This document shows positions 20,691 through 30,351 of a stretch of 64,000 nucleotides of DNA, one piece after another. The notes beneath the pieces are model-generated. The model saw only the letters and a list, made by a program, of their open reading frames with translations, was not told the DNA's origin and made no database searches. Within the stretch, counting starts at the first letter, position 1, and every line of letters starts with the position of its first letter. A program made the position numbers and the translations under genes. The stretch spans positions 62,001-126,000 of the forward strand of contig NZ_JABBFP010000004.1 of assembly GCF_018494085.1 (NCBI RefSeq), written 5' to 3'. The DNA comes from Rosenbergiella collisarenosi (GTDB lineage: Bacteria; Pseudomonadota; Gammaproteobacteria; Enterobacterales; Enterobacteriaceae).

Positions 20691-21395
20691 ATGACATCCA
20701 TTTCTCAAAATTTACACTCAGTGGAACAACGGATCGCCGATATTGCCAAGCATTGTGGGCGTTCTACCCAAGAAATTACCTTACTTGCAGTAAGTAAAAC
20801 TAAACCTGAGAGCGATATCGCTGCAGCCTACGCGGCAGGACAGCGTTGTTTCGGGGAAAATTACGTGCAGGAGGGCGTTGGCAAGATCATGTCCTTGTCG
20901 CACTTGCCGGGAATCGACTGGCACTTTATTGGCCCTTTGCAGTCGAACAAAAGTCGTTTAGTGGCTGAAAACTTTGCGTGGTGCCATACCGTTGACCGAT
21001 TGAAGCTCGCACAACGCCTTGCGGATCAACGTCCCGATCACCTGCCGCCGCTTAATGTATTAATTCAGATTAATATCAGCGATGAATCGAGTAAAGCGGG
21101 GATCCACGAGGAGGCGCTTTTCCAATTAGCGACCGAGATCAGCCAATTACCTCGCTTAACATTGCGAGGTATTATGGCTATTCCGGCGCCAGAACCTGAC
21201 TATACCCAGCAGCTGGCGGTCTGCCAGCGTATGGCTCAGCTCTATCAGCAGTTGGCGCAACGCTTTACAGGTATCGATACTCTTTCATTAGGAATGAGTG
21301 ACGACCTTGATGCCGCGATTACTGCAGGCAGTACCCTTGTACGGGTGGGTAGCGCAATCTTTGGCGCCCGCCACTATCCTTCTCCATCAGTGTAA
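20691..21395 (+). CDS. yggS: YggS, PLP homeostasis protein
   Basis: A 234-residue PLP-binding protein (PLPBP/PROSC family) that keeps free pyridoxal phosphate in balance and affects amino-acid pools. It has a single alanine-racemase-like barrel. The PLP lysine is in LLAVSKTKPESDI (about residue 36), followed by CFGENYVQEG and the phosphate-binding end LSLGMSDDLDAAITAGSTLVRVGSAIFG. Length equals E. coli YggS. It starts the operon yggS-yggT-rdgB-hemW. Confidence 0.95.
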   Translation: MTSISQNLHSVEQRIADIAKHCGRSTQEITLLAVSKTKPESDIAAAYAAGQRCFGENYVQEGVGKIMSLSHLPGIDWHFIGPLQSNKSRLVAENFAWCHTVDRLKLAQRLADQRPDHLPPLNVLIQINISDESSKAGIHEEALFQLATEISQLPRLTLRGIMAIPAPEPDYTQQLAVCQRMAQLYQQLAQRFTGIDTLSLGMSDDLDAAITAGSTLVRVGSAIFGARHYPSPSV

Positions 21396-21408
21396 GCTAA
21401 GGAACTCT

Positions 21409-21963
21409 ATGTATACCTTGACGTTTTTGGTCAAAACCGTGATCGAGCTATATGTGCTCGTTCTACTCCTAAGGATTTGGATGCAGTGGGCGCGTTGCGA
21501 TTTCTATAATCCTCTCGCCCAGTTTGTCGTGAAAATTACTCAACCGATTATCGGACCGCTACGCCGTGTCATTCCCGCCGTTGGCCCGATCGATAGTGCA
21601 TCGTTACTCCTCGCATTTGTATTGACGACCCTTAAGTATCCATTACTTGTCGCGATCAATAATGGGGGGTTCTCACTGTCACTGAGCTTACTGCTGATTG
21701 GCGTGTTGTCGCTACTGAAGTCGGCGGGTAACTTAGTCTTCTGGGTTATTTTGATCCGCTCTATCATGAGCTGGGTTAGCCAAGGCAGAAGCCCTGTCGA
21801 CTATGTGCTCTACCAGCTTACCGAGCCGTTAATGTCTCCGATTAGACGCTGGTTACCGGCTATGGGCGGTATCGATTTCTCGGCGATGATTGTTATCCTG
21901 ATTCTTTACGCGTTGAACTATCTGGGCATGGATCTCTTTCCTAACTTATGGGTGTGGTTATAA
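21409..21963 (+). CDS. yggT: YggT family membrane protein
   Basis: A 184-residue inner-membrane protein with two YggT repeats. Each repeat has two hydrophobic segments; the first covers about residues 1-85 and the second 90-184. The pattern NPLAQFVVKITQPIIGPLRRVIP in the first is echoed by VDYVLYQLTEPLMSPIRRWLP in the second. Function is unclear; E. coli YggT has been linked to osmotic shock tolerance. AAGGA sits upstream of the chosen ATG, 13 bases after the yggS stop. rdgB follows immediately after the stop. Confidence 0.92.
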   Translation: MYTLTFLVKTVIELYVLVLLLRIWMQWARCDFYNPLAQFVVKITQPIIGPLRRVIPAVGPIDSASLLLAFVLTTLKYPLLVAINNGGFSLSLSLLLIGVLSLLKSAGNLVFWVILIRSIMSWVSQGRSPVDYVLYQLTEPLMSPIRRWLPAMGGIDFSAMIVILILYALNYLGMDLFPNLWVWL

Positions 21964-22578
21964 ATGATGACAAATCATCTCTCGCCACAAAACGTCGTAT
22001 TGGCTACCGGTAATGCCGGTAAAGTCAGCGAACTGGCGTATTTACTCGAAGATTTTGGATTATCCATCACGGCACAGACCGAGTTAGGCGTGGACTCAGT
22101 CGAGGAGACTGGCCTCACCTTTATCGAAAATGCCCTGATCAAGGCTCGACATGCCGCCCGCGTCACTGGCCTGCCGGCTATCGCTGACGACTCAGGGTTA
22201 GCGGTCGATGCCTTACAAGGCGCTCCCGGCATCTATTCTGCGCGCTATGCCGGTGAAGAAGCTACCGATAGCGATAACGTGGCAAAGTTACTCGATGCGA
22301 TGCAAGATATCCCAGATGCGCAGCGTCAAGCGGCTTTCCATTGTGTGTTAGTCTATTTGCAACATGCTGACGATCCGACGCCGATCGTTTGTTATGGCCG
22401 CTGGCCAGGCATAATTGCACGTCAGCCGATGGGAGAAGGCGGGTTCGGCTACGATCCCATCTTTTATCTCCCTGAGCAACAGCGATGTGCCGCGCAAATG
22501 AGTAAGGCAGAAAAATCTGCGGTCTCGCACCGTGGTCAGGCCTTACAGCAACTGATGGAAGCGTTACGTAATGGCTAA
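21964..22578 (+). CDS. rdgB: RdgB, non-canonical purine NTP pyrophosphatase
   Basis: A 204-residue Ham1/RdgB enzyme that hydrolyses dITP, ITP and XTP to monophosphates, keeping deaminated purines out of DNA. The N-terminal [13 protein letters not shown], the metal/active-site block [26 protein letters not shown], the YDPIF motif and the C-terminal SHRGQAL are intact. E. coli RdgB has 197 residues; the first few residues before NVVLATGN are extra. It begins directly after yggT and overlaps hemW by 8 bases. Confidence 0.95.
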   Translation: MMTNHLSPQNVVLATGNAGKVSELAYLLEDFGLSITAQTELGVDSVEETGLTFIENALIKARHAARVTGLPAIADDSGLAVDALQGAPGIYSARYAGEEATDSDNVAKLLDAMQDIPDAQRQAAFHCVLVYLQHADDPTPIVCYGRWPGIIARQPMGEGGFGYDPIFYLPEQQRCAAQMSKAEKSAVSHRGQALQQLMEALRNG

Positions 22579-23716
22579 TGGCTTGCCCAGATTAAGTCTG
22601 TATATTCATATTCCGTGGTGTGTACAGAAGTGTCCCTATTGTGACTTCAATTCGCATGCTTTAAAGGGCGAGGTGCCCCATCAGGAGTACGTCGAGCATC
22701 TCCTCAACGATCTCGATAATAGCCTTCACTTGGTACAGGGACGTCAACTCGCGACGATATTTATCGGCGGTGGCACGCCGAGTTTATTAAGTAGCCAGGC
22801 GATGCAAGACCTGATGGATGGGGTACGTCAACGTATCCCGTTCGCTGCAGAGATTGAGGTCACCATGGAGGCGAACCCAGGCACCGTTGAGGCCGAGCGG
22901 TTCAGCGGTTATCAACAAGCGGGGATTAATCGTATTTCGATTGGCGTGCAGAGCTTCGATGCGCAGAAGCTTACGCGTCTAGGTAGGATCCACGGCCCAG
23001 GGGAAGCGATCCGCGCAGCTGAGTTGGCGACCGGACTAGGATTACGTAGTTTTAATCTTGATTTGATGCACGGGCTGCCCGATCAGAGTATCGAACAGGC
23101 CTTAGATGACTTACGCCAAGCGATAGCGCTAAATCCCCCGCACCTCTCTTGGTACCAACTGACCATCGAGCCGAATACCCTTTTCGCCTCACGCCCTCCT
23201 AAATTACCCGACGATGACGATTTGTGGGATATTTTTGAGCAAGGCGACCAGTTACTCCGTGAGGCGGGTTACGAGCAATACGAGACCTCTGCTTACGCCA
23301 AACCGGGCTATCGCTGCGAGCACAATCTCAACTATTGGCGGTTCGGGGATTATCTCGGTATCGGCTGTGGCGCCCATGGCAAAATAACGCTGGCAGATGG
23401 CTCGATTATGCGTACCGTGAAAACTCGCCACCCAAAAGGTTATATGCGGGGTGAGTACCTCGATAGACAGTTTATGGTGGCCGACGAAGATAAAGCCTTT
23501 GAGTTTTTTATGAATCGTTTTCGATTGCTGGAAGCTTGCCCGCGTCAGGATTTCACCGCGCTTACAGGACTACCAGAAGAGCATGTCCGCGGCGCGTTAG
23601 ATAAGGCCATTGCGGCCGGATATCTGCAGGAAACGCCCGATGTTTGGCAGATAACCGCACAAGGTAAGCTGTTCTTAAATTCACTGCTCGAAGCATTCTT
23701 ACCGGAAACCGCATAA
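22571..23716 (+). CDS. hemW: HemW, radical SAM heme chaperone
   Basis: A 381-residue radical SAM protein. The iron-sulphur motif is [10 protein letters not shown] (CxxxCxxC, residues 16-23), within the HemW-type context YIHIPWC. The block GGGTPSLL and the QSFD segment follow, with a C-terminal HemW extension. HemW proteins are related to coproporphyrinogen dehydrogenase HemN but act as heme-binding chaperones. E. coli HemW has 378 residues. It ends the yggS-yggT-rdgB-hemW operon and is followed by a terminator that seems to carry a foreign insert. Confidence 0.93.
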   Translation: MANGLPRLSLYIHIPWCVQKCPYCDFNSHALKGEVPHQEYVEHLLNDLDNSLHLVQGRQLATIFIGGGTPSLLSSQAMQDLMDGVRQRIPFAAEIEVTMEANPGTVEAERFSGYQQAGINRISIGVQSFDAQKLTRLGRIHGPGEAIRAAELATGLGLRSFNLDLMHGLPDQSIEQALDDLRQAIALNPPHLSWYQLTIEPNTLFASRPPKLPDDDDLWDIFEQGDQLLREAGYEQYETSAYAKPGYRCEHNLNYWRFGDYLGIGCGAHGKITLADGSIMRTVKTRHPKGYMRGEYLDRQFMVADEDKAFEFFMNRFRLLEACPRQDFTALTGLPEEHVRGALDKAIAAGYLQETPDVWQITAQGKLFLNSLLEAFLPETA

Positions 23717-23732
23717 AAAAAATGCCTTGCTC

Positions 23733-23760
23733 TGAAGTGACCCCATAAACTTGGACACTT
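23733..23760. mobile_element. Candidate solitary IS3/IS150-type terminal repeat
   Basis: The segment beginning TGAAGTGACCCCATAAACTT and ending GGACACTT resembles the terminal inverted repeats of IS3-family elements of the IS150 group (TG...TGACCCC...GTTGGACA). No transposase or second end is nearby. It lies between GCCTTGC (23724-23730) and GCAAGGC (23776-23782), as if an element end remained inside the old hemW/mltC terminator. Assignment is from memory of such ends. Confidence 0.4.
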
Positions 23761-23770
23761 TTAGTTAGAT

Positions 23771-23789
23771 GGCCTGCAAGGCCTTTTTT
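23771..23789 (+). terminator. Rho-independent terminator of hemW
   Basis: GGCCT and AGGCC pair around GCA, followed by six T residues that reach the end of the convergent mltC. An A-run at 23715-23722 on the other side could serve the mltC transcript in the opposite direction. Confidence 0.75.
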
Positions 23790-23790
23790 C

Positions 23791-24867
23791 TTAATAACGG
23801 AAGTAACTGCGTTGTGCCTTATCGACCTTATAAAGGTAACGTCGTGATTCGGCTGCCGGATGGTTGCGCACTAAGATACGATATACCTCGGCAGGTGGCA
23901 TGGCATTAATTATCGCGACCGCTTTATCTTTATTGCTCGAGAAGACCTTCAGTACGCTGCCCGCCCCACCGTTGTAGGCGGTGATCACCGCATAACGGCG
24001 CGATTGCGGGTCAATAATCCCTGCGAGATAACTATTTTGCAGAATGGAGAGATAGGCGGTACCCGCATCGATATTATTTTCAGGATCGAGCAGATAACTC
24101 CGACTCGGTTTACCCCACTTCCCTTTCATCCTAAAGACATCGACCCCTGCGGTATGCTGCACGACTTGCATCAGGCCTAGTGCATCGGCATTACTGACAG
24201 CATAGGGGTTAAAACTCGACTCGGTCTGCATGATGGCCAGAATCAAAGAGACGTCCACCCCATACTGATCAGAAGCCTTGCGGACCATCGGAAGATAACG
24301 GTGGGCCCGTTGGTTCAAGTGGTTCGGCACCATAGGAATGGTAACGGACCAAATAACGTGCATGCCCGACACACGACGATGTAATTTATACTTCAGCAAG
24401 TAATCTGCGAAGGTTCCCGCGCGACCTTGCCAGCGAATGGGCTGCCCCGTATTGTCTAACACCTGACCATAAAGTAAGGGTTCTCGACTGACGTTAATGT
24501 CGTTGGCATCTGAGTAAAGGTCGACATTTCCAGGGTTTTCACCGATTAGCAACGTGGTGATGATCGCATCGCGTAAGCTCGCCATCGGGTTAGTCCCCGA
24601 AATCGACTCGATGGTGATCTTACCGCTTTCGAAGTTGATGTGGCTGCGGGTGTAATAGTTGTCGCTATACTTTACGTAGTCTTTAGGACCTGCAATCAGA
24701 ACTTCGTTTATTCCCCAGATGTTTTCGATATTGTGAGCAAACTGGCCCATCAGGATATCAAAACCATTGGTATCTTTTACCCAATCTTCATGGAAGACGC
24801 TTTTTTTATCGCTTGAACAAGAGATAAGCAGTGGCGCAATGAGCATTAAAGGAATCAATTTTTTCAT
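23791..24867 (-). CDS. mltC: MltC, membrane-bound lytic murein transglycosylase
   Basis: A 358-residue outer-membrane lipoprotein that cleaves the glycan chain of peptidoglycan to form 1,6-anhydro ends. The lipobox is LLISC with the lipidated cysteine at residue 17. The N-terminal DUF3393 part precedes the SLT domain, where the catalytic glutamate lies in [13 protein letters not shown] and the block ALGLMQV follows. The C-terminal AYNGGAGSV and [13 protein letters not shown] segment ([12 protein letters not shown]) completes the family pattern. E. coli MltC has 359 residues. It is last in the mutY-yggX-mltC operon. Confidence 0.96.
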   Translation of the reverse strand: MKKLIPLMLIAPLLISCSSDKKSVFHEDWVKDTNGFDILMGQFAHNIENIWGINEVLIAGPKDYVKYSDNYYTRSHINFESGKITIESISGTNPMASLRDAIITTLLIGENPGNVDLYSDANDINVSREPLLYGQVLDNTGQPIRWQGRAGTFADYLLKYKLHRRVSGMHVIWSVTIPMVPNHLNQRAHRYLPMVRKASDQYGVDVSLILAIMQTESSFNPYAVSNADALGLMQVVQHTAGVDVFRMKGKWGKPSRSYLLDPENNIDAGTAYLSILQNSYLAGIIDPQSRRYAVITAYNGGAGSVLKVFSSNKDKAVAIINAMPPAEVYRILVRNHPAAESRRYLYKVDKAQRSYFRY

Positions 24868-24909
24868 AAGGTGAAGTTCTGGCTGCTTAGCGTAAAGTAT
24901 TATAATTTA

Positions 24910-25188
24910 TTAGTGTGACTGCTCTGGAGGCGTATAGCCGTCGATCTGAACGTCTTTGCCTTCAAACAAAAAGCTTACCATCTCTTGTTCAATCGTTTTA
25001 CGGTGCTCAGGATTCATCATGTTCAATTTTTGTTCATTGATAAGCATGGTCTGCTTAGTCATCCATTGCTGCCATGCAGGCTTAGAGATCTCTTGGAAGA
25101 TACGCTTACCGATCTCACCTGGGTAGAGCTGAAAGTCTTGGCCTTCGGCGTCTTGTTGTAGAAATGTGCAATAAATTGTACGACTCAT
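24910..25188 (-). CDS. yggX: YggX, Fe(II)-trafficking / oxidative damage protein
   Basis: A 92-residue protein of the YggX family, thought to protect iron-sulphur clusters from oxidative damage and to take part in Fe(II) handling. The conserved cysteine at residue 7 ([14 protein letters not shown]), the [10 protein letters not shown] segment and NMMNPEHRK are present. E. coli YggX has 91 residues. It lies 12 bases downstream of mutY, whose product contains an iron-sulphur cluster, a linkage kept in most Enterobacterales. Confidence 0.96.
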   Translation of the reverse strand: MSRTIYCTFLQQDAEGQDFQLYPGEIGKRIFQEISKPAWQQWMTKQTMLINEQKLNMMNPEHRKTIEQEMVSFLFEGKDVQIDGYTPPEQSH

Positions 25189-25200
25189 AGGTCAATCCTG

Positions 25201-26274
25201 TTAGTGATTATTCGCCATGGCTAATTCATGGCTTAACTCATGCAATATGCGTTGAACGGGTGCCGCTAGCCCTACAGATTGCGGCTGAGCTAAGTTATAC
25301 CAGAGAGTAACAGATTCCTCCATCAAAGCCGTCATGGAAGGAGCGTCTAACAACACCGGAATTATCTGTAAATGGAAGTGGCTAAAGGTATGCCTAAAAC
25401 TGGTGAGTACTTGCTGGCTTCCCTTGATACCACGCTGCAATAGCCACTGCTCCATTTCTTGCTGATCGGCAAATTGCGGGAAGCTATACAATCCACCCCA
25501 GATCCCTGCTCCCGGCCTCTTTTCGAGGAGAACGCGGTCTTTTTGCTTTATTAACAATAGCCAAGCTTCGCGAGTTGGGAGATCTTTTTTCGGTTTTTTT
25601 CCCGGATAATCTTGCCAGCTTTGCTGAGCATGAGCGATACAGCCGTCACTTAACGGGCACAATGAGCACTTAGGGCGCGAGCGAGTACAGACCGTCGCCC
25701 CTAAATCCATCATCGCCTGATTAAATGCGGCGACCTCATGCTGCGGCGTTACCGCTTCACTTAAAGCCCATAATTTATTTTCTACTTCTCGTTGGCCTGG
25801 CCATCCCTTAACAGCATAGTAGCGAGCGAGAACGCGCTTTACGTTACCGTCTAAAATGGGGTGATGTTGTCCTAGCGATAGAGATAATATCGCCCCTGCG
25901 GTGGATCGCCCCACTCCTGGCAAGGCAACGACCTGTTCAAACTCTTCGGGAAATTTGCCTTGATGCTCAGTCATTACTTGGCAAGCGGCTTTGTGCAGAT
26001 TTCGGGCACGCGCGTAGTAGCCAAGTCCGGTCCACAGATGTAGCACATGATCGATAGGCGCGGCACTTAACTCGGCAACGGTTGGAAATTGCGCCATAAA
26101 TCGTTCAAAATAGGGGATAACCGTGGCAACTTGGGTCTGCTGAAGCATGACTTCTGATAACCAGACCTTGTAAGGCGTTTTTTCTTGCTGCCAGGGCAGC
26201 GTCTTTCGTCCAAACTGGTGGTACCATGTGAGGACTTGGCTAGCAAAAGGTGACGCTGAGGTCGTTTTTAACAT
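25201..26274 (-). CDS. mutY: MutY adenine DNA glycosylase
   Basis: A 357-residue base-excision repair enzyme that removes adenine mispaired with 8-oxoguanine. The catalytic glutamate lies in [10 protein letters not shown] (about residues 40-49), the helix-hairpin-helix with catalytic aspartate in [16 protein letters not shown] and [10 protein letters not shown], and the [4Fe-4S] ligands in [19 protein letters not shown]-terminal Nudix-like domain that recognises 8-oxoguanine covers about residues 235-350. E. coli MutY has 350 residues. It starts the mutY-yggX-mltC operon and is divergent from trmB. Confidence 0.96.
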   Translation of the reverse strand: MLKTTSASPFASQVLTWYHQFGRKTLPWQQEKTPYKVWLSEVMLQQTQVATVIPYFERFMAQFPTVAELSAAPIDHVLHLWTGLGYYARARNLHKAACQVMTEHQGKFPEEFEQVVALPGVGRSTAGAILSLSLGQHHPILDGNVKRVLARYYAVKGWPGQREVENKLWALSEAVTPQHEVAAFNQAMMDLGATVCTRSRPKCSLCPLSDGCIAHAQQSWQDYPGKKPKKDLPTREAWLLLIKQKDRVLLEKRPGAGIWGGLYSFPQFADQQEMEQWLLQRGIKGSQQVLTSFRHTFSHFHLQIIPVLLDAPSMTALMEESVTLWYNLAQPQSVGLAAPVQRILHELSHELAMANNH

Positions 26275-26417
26275 CGTTTATATAGAATTCGCGAAGTGAG
26301 GTGGATAAATTGCAGCATACACCTCGCATTAAGTAAACCACTGCTTGGTAAAGGCTTGCTTATCATGCTTAACTTTGCATAATCCGCGTTTAAAATTGAA
26401 ATATTTGTAGGCTTATT

Positions 26418-27137
26418 ATGATTAATGACGTCATTACACCAGAATTTGATGAAGATGGGCGTCCATTACGCCGGATAAGAAGTTTTGTTCGCCGCCAAGG
26501 CCGTCTTACCAAAGGCCAGCAACATGCGCTAGATGAGCTCTGGCCAATTAACGGGATTGAATACAATGCCGAGCCAATGGATTTCCAGCAGGTTTTTGGT
26601 CGTGAAGCGCCATTAGTCCTTGAAATCGGTTTTGGTATGGGTGCCTCCTTAGTCGAGATGGCGAAGGCGAATCCTCACCAGAACTTTTTAGGTATTGAGG
26701 TGCATGCTCCCGGCGTTGGCGCTTGTTTAGCTAGTGCTGAAGAAGCAGGCGTTACTAATTTACGCGTCATGTGCCACGATGCCGTTGAGGTCCTGGAGAA
26801 GATGATCCCTGATAATTCGTTACGCCTGGCACAACTCTTTTTCCCAGATCCTTGGCACAAAGCTCGCCACAACAAGCGCCGTATTGTACAGATCCCGTTT
26901 GCAGAGCTGATTCTGCGTAAGTTAAAGCTTGGTGGCGTTTTTCATATGGCCACAGACTGGGAGAATTATGCCGAGCATATGCTAGAAGTTATGCAATCTA
27001 TTCCCGGTTATGTTAACCAATCGCCTGCGGGTAATTATGCCCCGCGACCCGATTCACGCCCACTCACTAAGTTCGAACAACGAGGTCATCGTTTAGGACA
27101 CGGGGTATGGGATTTACTTTTTGAGAGGATTAAATAA
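26418..27137 (+). CDS. trmB: tRNA (guanine-N7-)-methyltransferase TrmB
   Basis: A 239-residue enzyme that makes 7-methylguanosine at position 46 of tRNA. The SAM site is [14 protein letters not shown] (about 70-83), followed by [12 protein letters not shown]. The catalytic motif is [15 protein letters not shown] (about 142-156). E. coli TrmB has 239 residues. It is divergent from mutY across a 143-base gap, and its stop codon overlaps the yggL start by one base. Confidence 0.96.
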   Translation: MINDVITPEFDEDGRPLRRIRSFVRRQGRLTKGQQHALDELWPINGIEYNAEPMDFQQVFGREAPLVLEIGFGMGASLVEMAKANPHQNFLGIEVHAPGVGACLASAEEAGVTNLRVMCHDAVEVLEKMIPDNSLRLAQLFFPDPWHKARHNKRRIVQIPFAELILRKLKLGGVFHMATDWENYAEHMLEVMQSIPGYVNQSPAGNYAPRPDSRPLTKFEQRGHRLGHGVWDLLFERIK

Positions 27138-27463
27138 TGGCTGTTAACCGTAGTCGCCGTTTACGTAAAAAGCTTCACCTAGATGAGTTTAAAGAGTTAG
27201 GTTTTTCAGTCGCATGGTCTTTCCCTGCTGGCACCGATACTGCCACCATCGATAAGACTGTCGATGCGTTTATTAACGAAGTCATCGAGCCACAAGGCCT
27301 GGCCTACGATGGCAGCGGCTACCTTCAATGGGAAGGCTTAGTGTGCTTACAAAAAACAGGTAAATGTACTGAAGAACACCGTACCGTAGTAAGTCAATGG
27401 TTAACCGAACAGGGCTTGGAAAACGTCCAAGTCACGGAACTGTTTGATGTTTGGTGGGACTAA
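27137..27463 (+). CDS. yggL: YggL (DUF469) protein
   Basis: A 108-residue cytoplasmic protein of the YggL family (DUF469). It begins [20 protein letters not shown] and contains the conserved EFKELGFSV and GLAYDGSGYLQWEGLV blocks. Work in E. coli suggests an association with 50S ribosomal subunit biogenesis, but the role is not firm. E. coli YggL has 108 residues. It is translationally coupled to trmB and separated from yggN by a stable hairpin. Confidence 0.94.
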   Translation: MAVNRSRRLRKKLHLDEFKELGFSVAWSFPAGTDTATIDKTVDAFINEVIEPQGLAYDGSGYLQWEGLVCLQKTGKCTEEHRTVVSQWLTEQGLENVQVTELFDVWWD

Positions 27464-27477
27464 GTCAGTATAACCTT

Positions 27478-27510
27478 TAGACGGATAATGCCTCCTCGCT
27501 TATCCGTCTA
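27478..27510 (+). terminator. Hairpin between yggL and yggN
   Basis: TAGACGGATAA and TTATCCGTCTA form a perfect 11-bp stem with an 11-base loop, starting 14 bases after yggL. The downstream bases are pyrimidine-rich (CCTTCCCCCC) but not a T-run. It may partly terminate or stabilise the trmB-yggL message. Confidence 0.55.
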
Positions 27511-27534
27511 CCTTCCCCCCTCTGGAGAGATATC

Positions 27535-28251
27535 ATGCTACGCAAAGTTCTACTTGCAACACTTCTCGTTTCAGCAGTGCAAGCCCATGCCGCTTATCAG
27601 TGTGATTCAATCCCTAAAGACGACATCACTGTTGCGCCTCAGAGCGTCGCTATCGTTGGTAGTGATGGCACCATGGTTATTACGCCAAACGGTGATATTA
27701 CCTTTAATAATAAGGCACTACAGCCTTCTGCTGCCCTGCGCCAACAGGCGATTAACTATCAAGCAGCCGTGCGTAAAGATATGCCATGGATTAATCAGGG
27801 TGCTCACCAACGTCTTGATCAAGCGAAAACAGCGTTAGACCGTATCATCACTGAAAAACTGGGTGCGCAAAGCGGTATCCATCAGCGTTTAGATAACTTA
27901 AATTCTCAGCTTAAACTGCAGTTCGCACGCGTGCTCTCCCAGAGCAATGGCGTAATGACCTACCATCACAGCGCTATCGATAGCGTGCATCAGGATAGCG
28001 AAAAGCTAGTACAGAATGCGATGGGTGGTGTACTGCAAGACAGCCTGAATGAAATGGGTAACATGAAGAACCTCAGCAGTAACGGCAACCCACTGCAAGC
28101 ATTGGTGGGTAACCTCGGCGGATTACAACAGGCCGTTCAACAAGAGTGGAAACAGCACGAAGATGATTTCCAACAATTTGGACAGCAGGTCTGCCAACGG
28201 GTCACACAGTTAGAAACCCAGCGTATCGCGCTTTATAAGTCAGCAAAATAA
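27535..28251 (+). CDS. yggN: YggN family (DUF2884) periplasmic protein
   Basis: A 238-residue exported protein of unknown function. The signal peptide covers residues 1-19 (MLRKVLLATLLVSAVQAHA). The mature part is helical with many glutamines and matches YggN in length (239) and in the sequence CDSIPKDDITVAPQSVAIV near its start. GGAGAG lies 8 bases before the ATG. It closes the trmB-yggL-yggN group and is followed by a strong terminator. In E. coli ansB comes next; here acuI replaces it. Confidence 0.9.
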   Translation: MLRKVLLATLLVSAVQAHAAYQCDSIPKDDITVAPQSVAIVGSDGTMVITPNGDITFNNKALQPSAALRQQAINYQAAVRKDMPWINQGAHQRLDQAKTALDRIITEKLGAQSGIHQRLDNLNSQLKLQFARVLSQSNGVMTYHHSAIDSVHQDSEKLVQNAMGGVLQDSLNEMGNMKNLSSNGNPLQALVGNLGGLQQAVQQEWKQHEDDFQQFGQQVCQRVTQLETQRIALYKSAK

Positions 28252-28256
28252 CGACT

Positions 28257-28278
28257 GAGGCTCCTAGAGCCTCTTTTT
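28257..28278 (+). terminator. Rho-independent terminator of yggN
   Basis: GAGGCTC and GAGCCTC pair around CTA and run into five T residues, 5 bases after the yggN stop. Confidence 0.9.
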
Positions 28279-28301
28279 AGTCTATAGGGGAGAGAAAAAA
28301 G

Positions 28302-29291
28302 ATGGCGTTTAAAGCGATTTGGCTCACTGACCCTCAAGAGGGTATCCCGGCAACACTTCGAGATGTCGACCTCCCTCCCCTCTCCCACTATCCTATTACC
28401 CTGCGCGTCTTATATTCCTCACTCAATTACAAAGATGCCCTAGCGATTAGCGCCAAAGCGCCTATTGTTCGACAATTTCCACTCATCCCTGGTATCGACA
28501 TGGTTGGAGAAGTCATTGCGAGTGAGGTAGAAGCTTGGCCTGTCGGAAAGCAGGTGGTCGTCACGGGCTGGGGGATCGGCGAACGTCATCACGGTGGATT
28601 AGCCGAGATGTTTTACGCTAAAGAGGAGTGGCTTGAGGAGCTCCCTACGACCCTTTTACCTAGTTCTGCGGCGGCAATAGGTACCGCCGGGCTAACTGCG
28701 ATGCTCGCCGTCTTAGAACTCGAGCAGCAAGGGATTACTCCTGAGCAAGGGCCGATTGTTGTTAGCGGCGCCAGTGGCGGCGTAGGCAGCTTTAGTACTT
28801 GGATTTTAGCTAGACTCGGCTTCGAGGTTATCGCGATTAGTGGCGACCCTACATCAGCCGAGTATTTAACGGATATCCTCGGCGCGCACTCTGTGTTACC
28901 GAGAAGCGAGTTCTCTACCCCAGCTAAAAAACTCCTTCCCGAGCAATGGGCTGGGGCTATCGATTGTGTGGGAAGTCATACGCTTGCCACCATACTGGCA
29001 GGTGCTCGGCGCAACGCATGCGTCGTCGCTTGCGGGATGGCGCAAGGCCTAGACCTAACAACTAGCGTCGCGCCTTTTATACTACGGGGTATTCGTCTAG
29101 TGGGGATCGACAGCGTTTATTGTGCAAGAAGAAAACGTCACCAAGCGTGGCGACGCTTTGCCTCTTTGCTGAGTGAAGCACCTCTCCCCGTTTCATGCCA
29201 AACAATCACTCTACAACAAACGATCGAGTTTGCTGACCGGCTATTAACGGGTGAGGTTCGAGGACGCATTATAGTTAAAACGGCGTCTTAG
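28302..29291 (+). CDS. AcuI/YhdH-type acrylyl-CoA reductase (MDR family)
   Basis: A 329-residue zinc-independent medium-chain dehydrogenase/reductase. The family member AcuI (YhdH in E. coli) reduces acrylyl-CoA to propionyl-CoA with NADPH. The nucleotide motif is VVSGASGGVGSFSTW (about 150-164), the N-terminal part has YSSLNYKDALAIS and LIPGIDMVGEV, and the segment VTGWGIGERHHGGLAE is typical; many members have W in place of the second H. GGGGAG lies upstream of the ATG. The 3' end overlaps the opposing siderophore-reductase gene by 4 bases. Confidence 0.85.
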   Translation: MAFKAIWLTDPQEGIPATLRDVDLPPLSHYPITLRVLYSSLNYKDALAISAKAPIVRQFPLIPGIDMVGEVIASEVEAWPVGKQVVVTGWGIGERHHGGLAEMFYAKEEWLEELPTTLLPSSAAAIGTAGLTAMLAVLELEQQGITPEQGPIVVSGASGGVGSFSTWILARLGFEVIAISGDPTSAEYLTDILGAHSVLPRSEFSTPAKKLLPEQWAGAIDCVGSHTLATILAGARRNACVVACGMAQGLDLTTSVAPFILRGIRLVGIDSVYCARRKRHQAWRRFASLLSEAPLPVSCQTITLQQTIEFADRLLTGEVRGRIIVKTAS

Positions 29292-30082
29292 CCTTTAGCG
29301 TGCCAGTAAGCAACCGCGCGAACAAGTTCTGGAGAACAACCTCGCTGTTCAACAAAGTGATCGCTTAACGCCTTCACCGCCTTACCTTCACCGGTCAGCC
29401 ATACGAAATGGTCATCGCTAGGGAAGTGTAGTGGATTGGTCAGGCCAATACAGTCGGCGACACCAGACTCATCCATCGCTTTGCCTTCAAGACAATGCAA
29501 GGTGTGATCGGCGAGCTGTGCGCCTAGATATTCCTCTACCACTTTGCGGTCGGCAAAGGCAATTAACATGATATTTTCTGCCTTGACGCTAAGGAGCCGA
29601 CGCTTCATGGCAGGTAGCCCGGTTTCATCAAAAATATACAGCTGTTGGGCATAGTCTTCAGGGATGACTAGCGAACCGCGCGGTCCACCAATAGTCAACG
29701 TCTCGCCAATCTCGACGTGCTCTGCCCATTCGCTAGCAACACCGTGCTTATGACGAAAAAAATCTATAGTCAGTGAATCCCGACCATTAAATTCCAAGGG
29801 CGTATAATCGCGCGACTCTGGACGCTGGTTATCGGGCCACACAATCCCTTCGTCGGTCACTGAAGGAATAGGCGGTGGAGATAATGTACTCTCTGGAAAG
29901 AATAGTTTGATATGGTCGTCGTTACCCGGTGAAGTAAAGCCAACTAAGGCTTCAGACCGAAAACTAATTCGCCAAAATTGTTGAGCGACAAGTTGTTTAT
30001 CACTAACGGTGAGTGTGCGGAACTTCAATTCGTTGCGTACGCGCTGAGGAACTTTTCGTCCTGAACTTAACGTTTGGGTCAT
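29288..30082 (-). CDS. Siderophore-interacting protein (ferric-siderophore reductase, YqjH-like)
   Basis: A 264-residue flavoprotein of the siderophore-interacting family, which uses NADPH to reduce ferric iron in siderophores in the cytoplasm. The FAD-binding motif is seen as RDYTPLEF (about 105-112), followed by GPRGSLVIPEDY and the C-terminal NADPH part WLTGEGKAVKALSDHF. A Fur-like box lies 54 bases upstream, so iron repression is likely. YqjH of E. coli is the nearest named relative I recall, but orthology is not certain. It is convergent with acuI. Confidence 0.85.
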   Translation of the reverse strand: MTQTLSSGRKVPQRVRNELKFRTLTVSDKQLVAQQFWRISFRSEALVGFTSPGNDDHIKLFFPESTLSPPPIPSVTDEGIVWPDNQRPESRDYTPLEFNGRDSLTIDFFRHKHGVASEWAEHVEIGETLTIGGPRGSLVIPEDYAQQLYIFDETGLPAMKRRLLSVKAENIMLIAFADRKVVEEYLGAQLADHTLHCLEGKAMDESGVADCIGLTNPLHFPSDDHFVWLTGEGKAVKALSDHFVEQRGCSPELVRAVAYWHAKG

Positions 30083-30135
30083 AGATTCTCCTTCAAATGT
30101 CTGAATGAGTCTACCTCTCCCCTCTCAACTTTAAT

Positions 30136-30154
30136 AGTAATAATTCTTATTATC
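30136..30154 (-). promoter_or_regulatory. Fur-like box before the siderophore reductase
   Basis: AGTAATAATTCTTATTATC agrees with 13 of 19 positions of the Fur consensus GATAATGATAATCATTATC. It lies in the proper place to repress the minus-strand gene under iron sufficiency. The match was counted by hand. Confidence 0.6.
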
Positions 30155-30351
30155 ATGTTACCGTAAGTGTCATTCCTTAACTCCTTTCAACGTTACGAGA
30201 TCCATGCGCAGGGGGTAAAATAAGACTTAGACTAAAATGAGTCGTCGACGACAATTAATGCCCTAAGCCTCTATCACTCCCCCCGTGTTGTCTATACTTA
30301 TCCTATCCGTACATCGCTATGAAAATCCCCCTGTTAAGGAGACGGTTCGCT

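Noticed and set aside
27488..27838. 116-codon open frame overlapping yggN
   Set aside because: It is an alternative frame of yggN, which has a clear signal peptide and family match.
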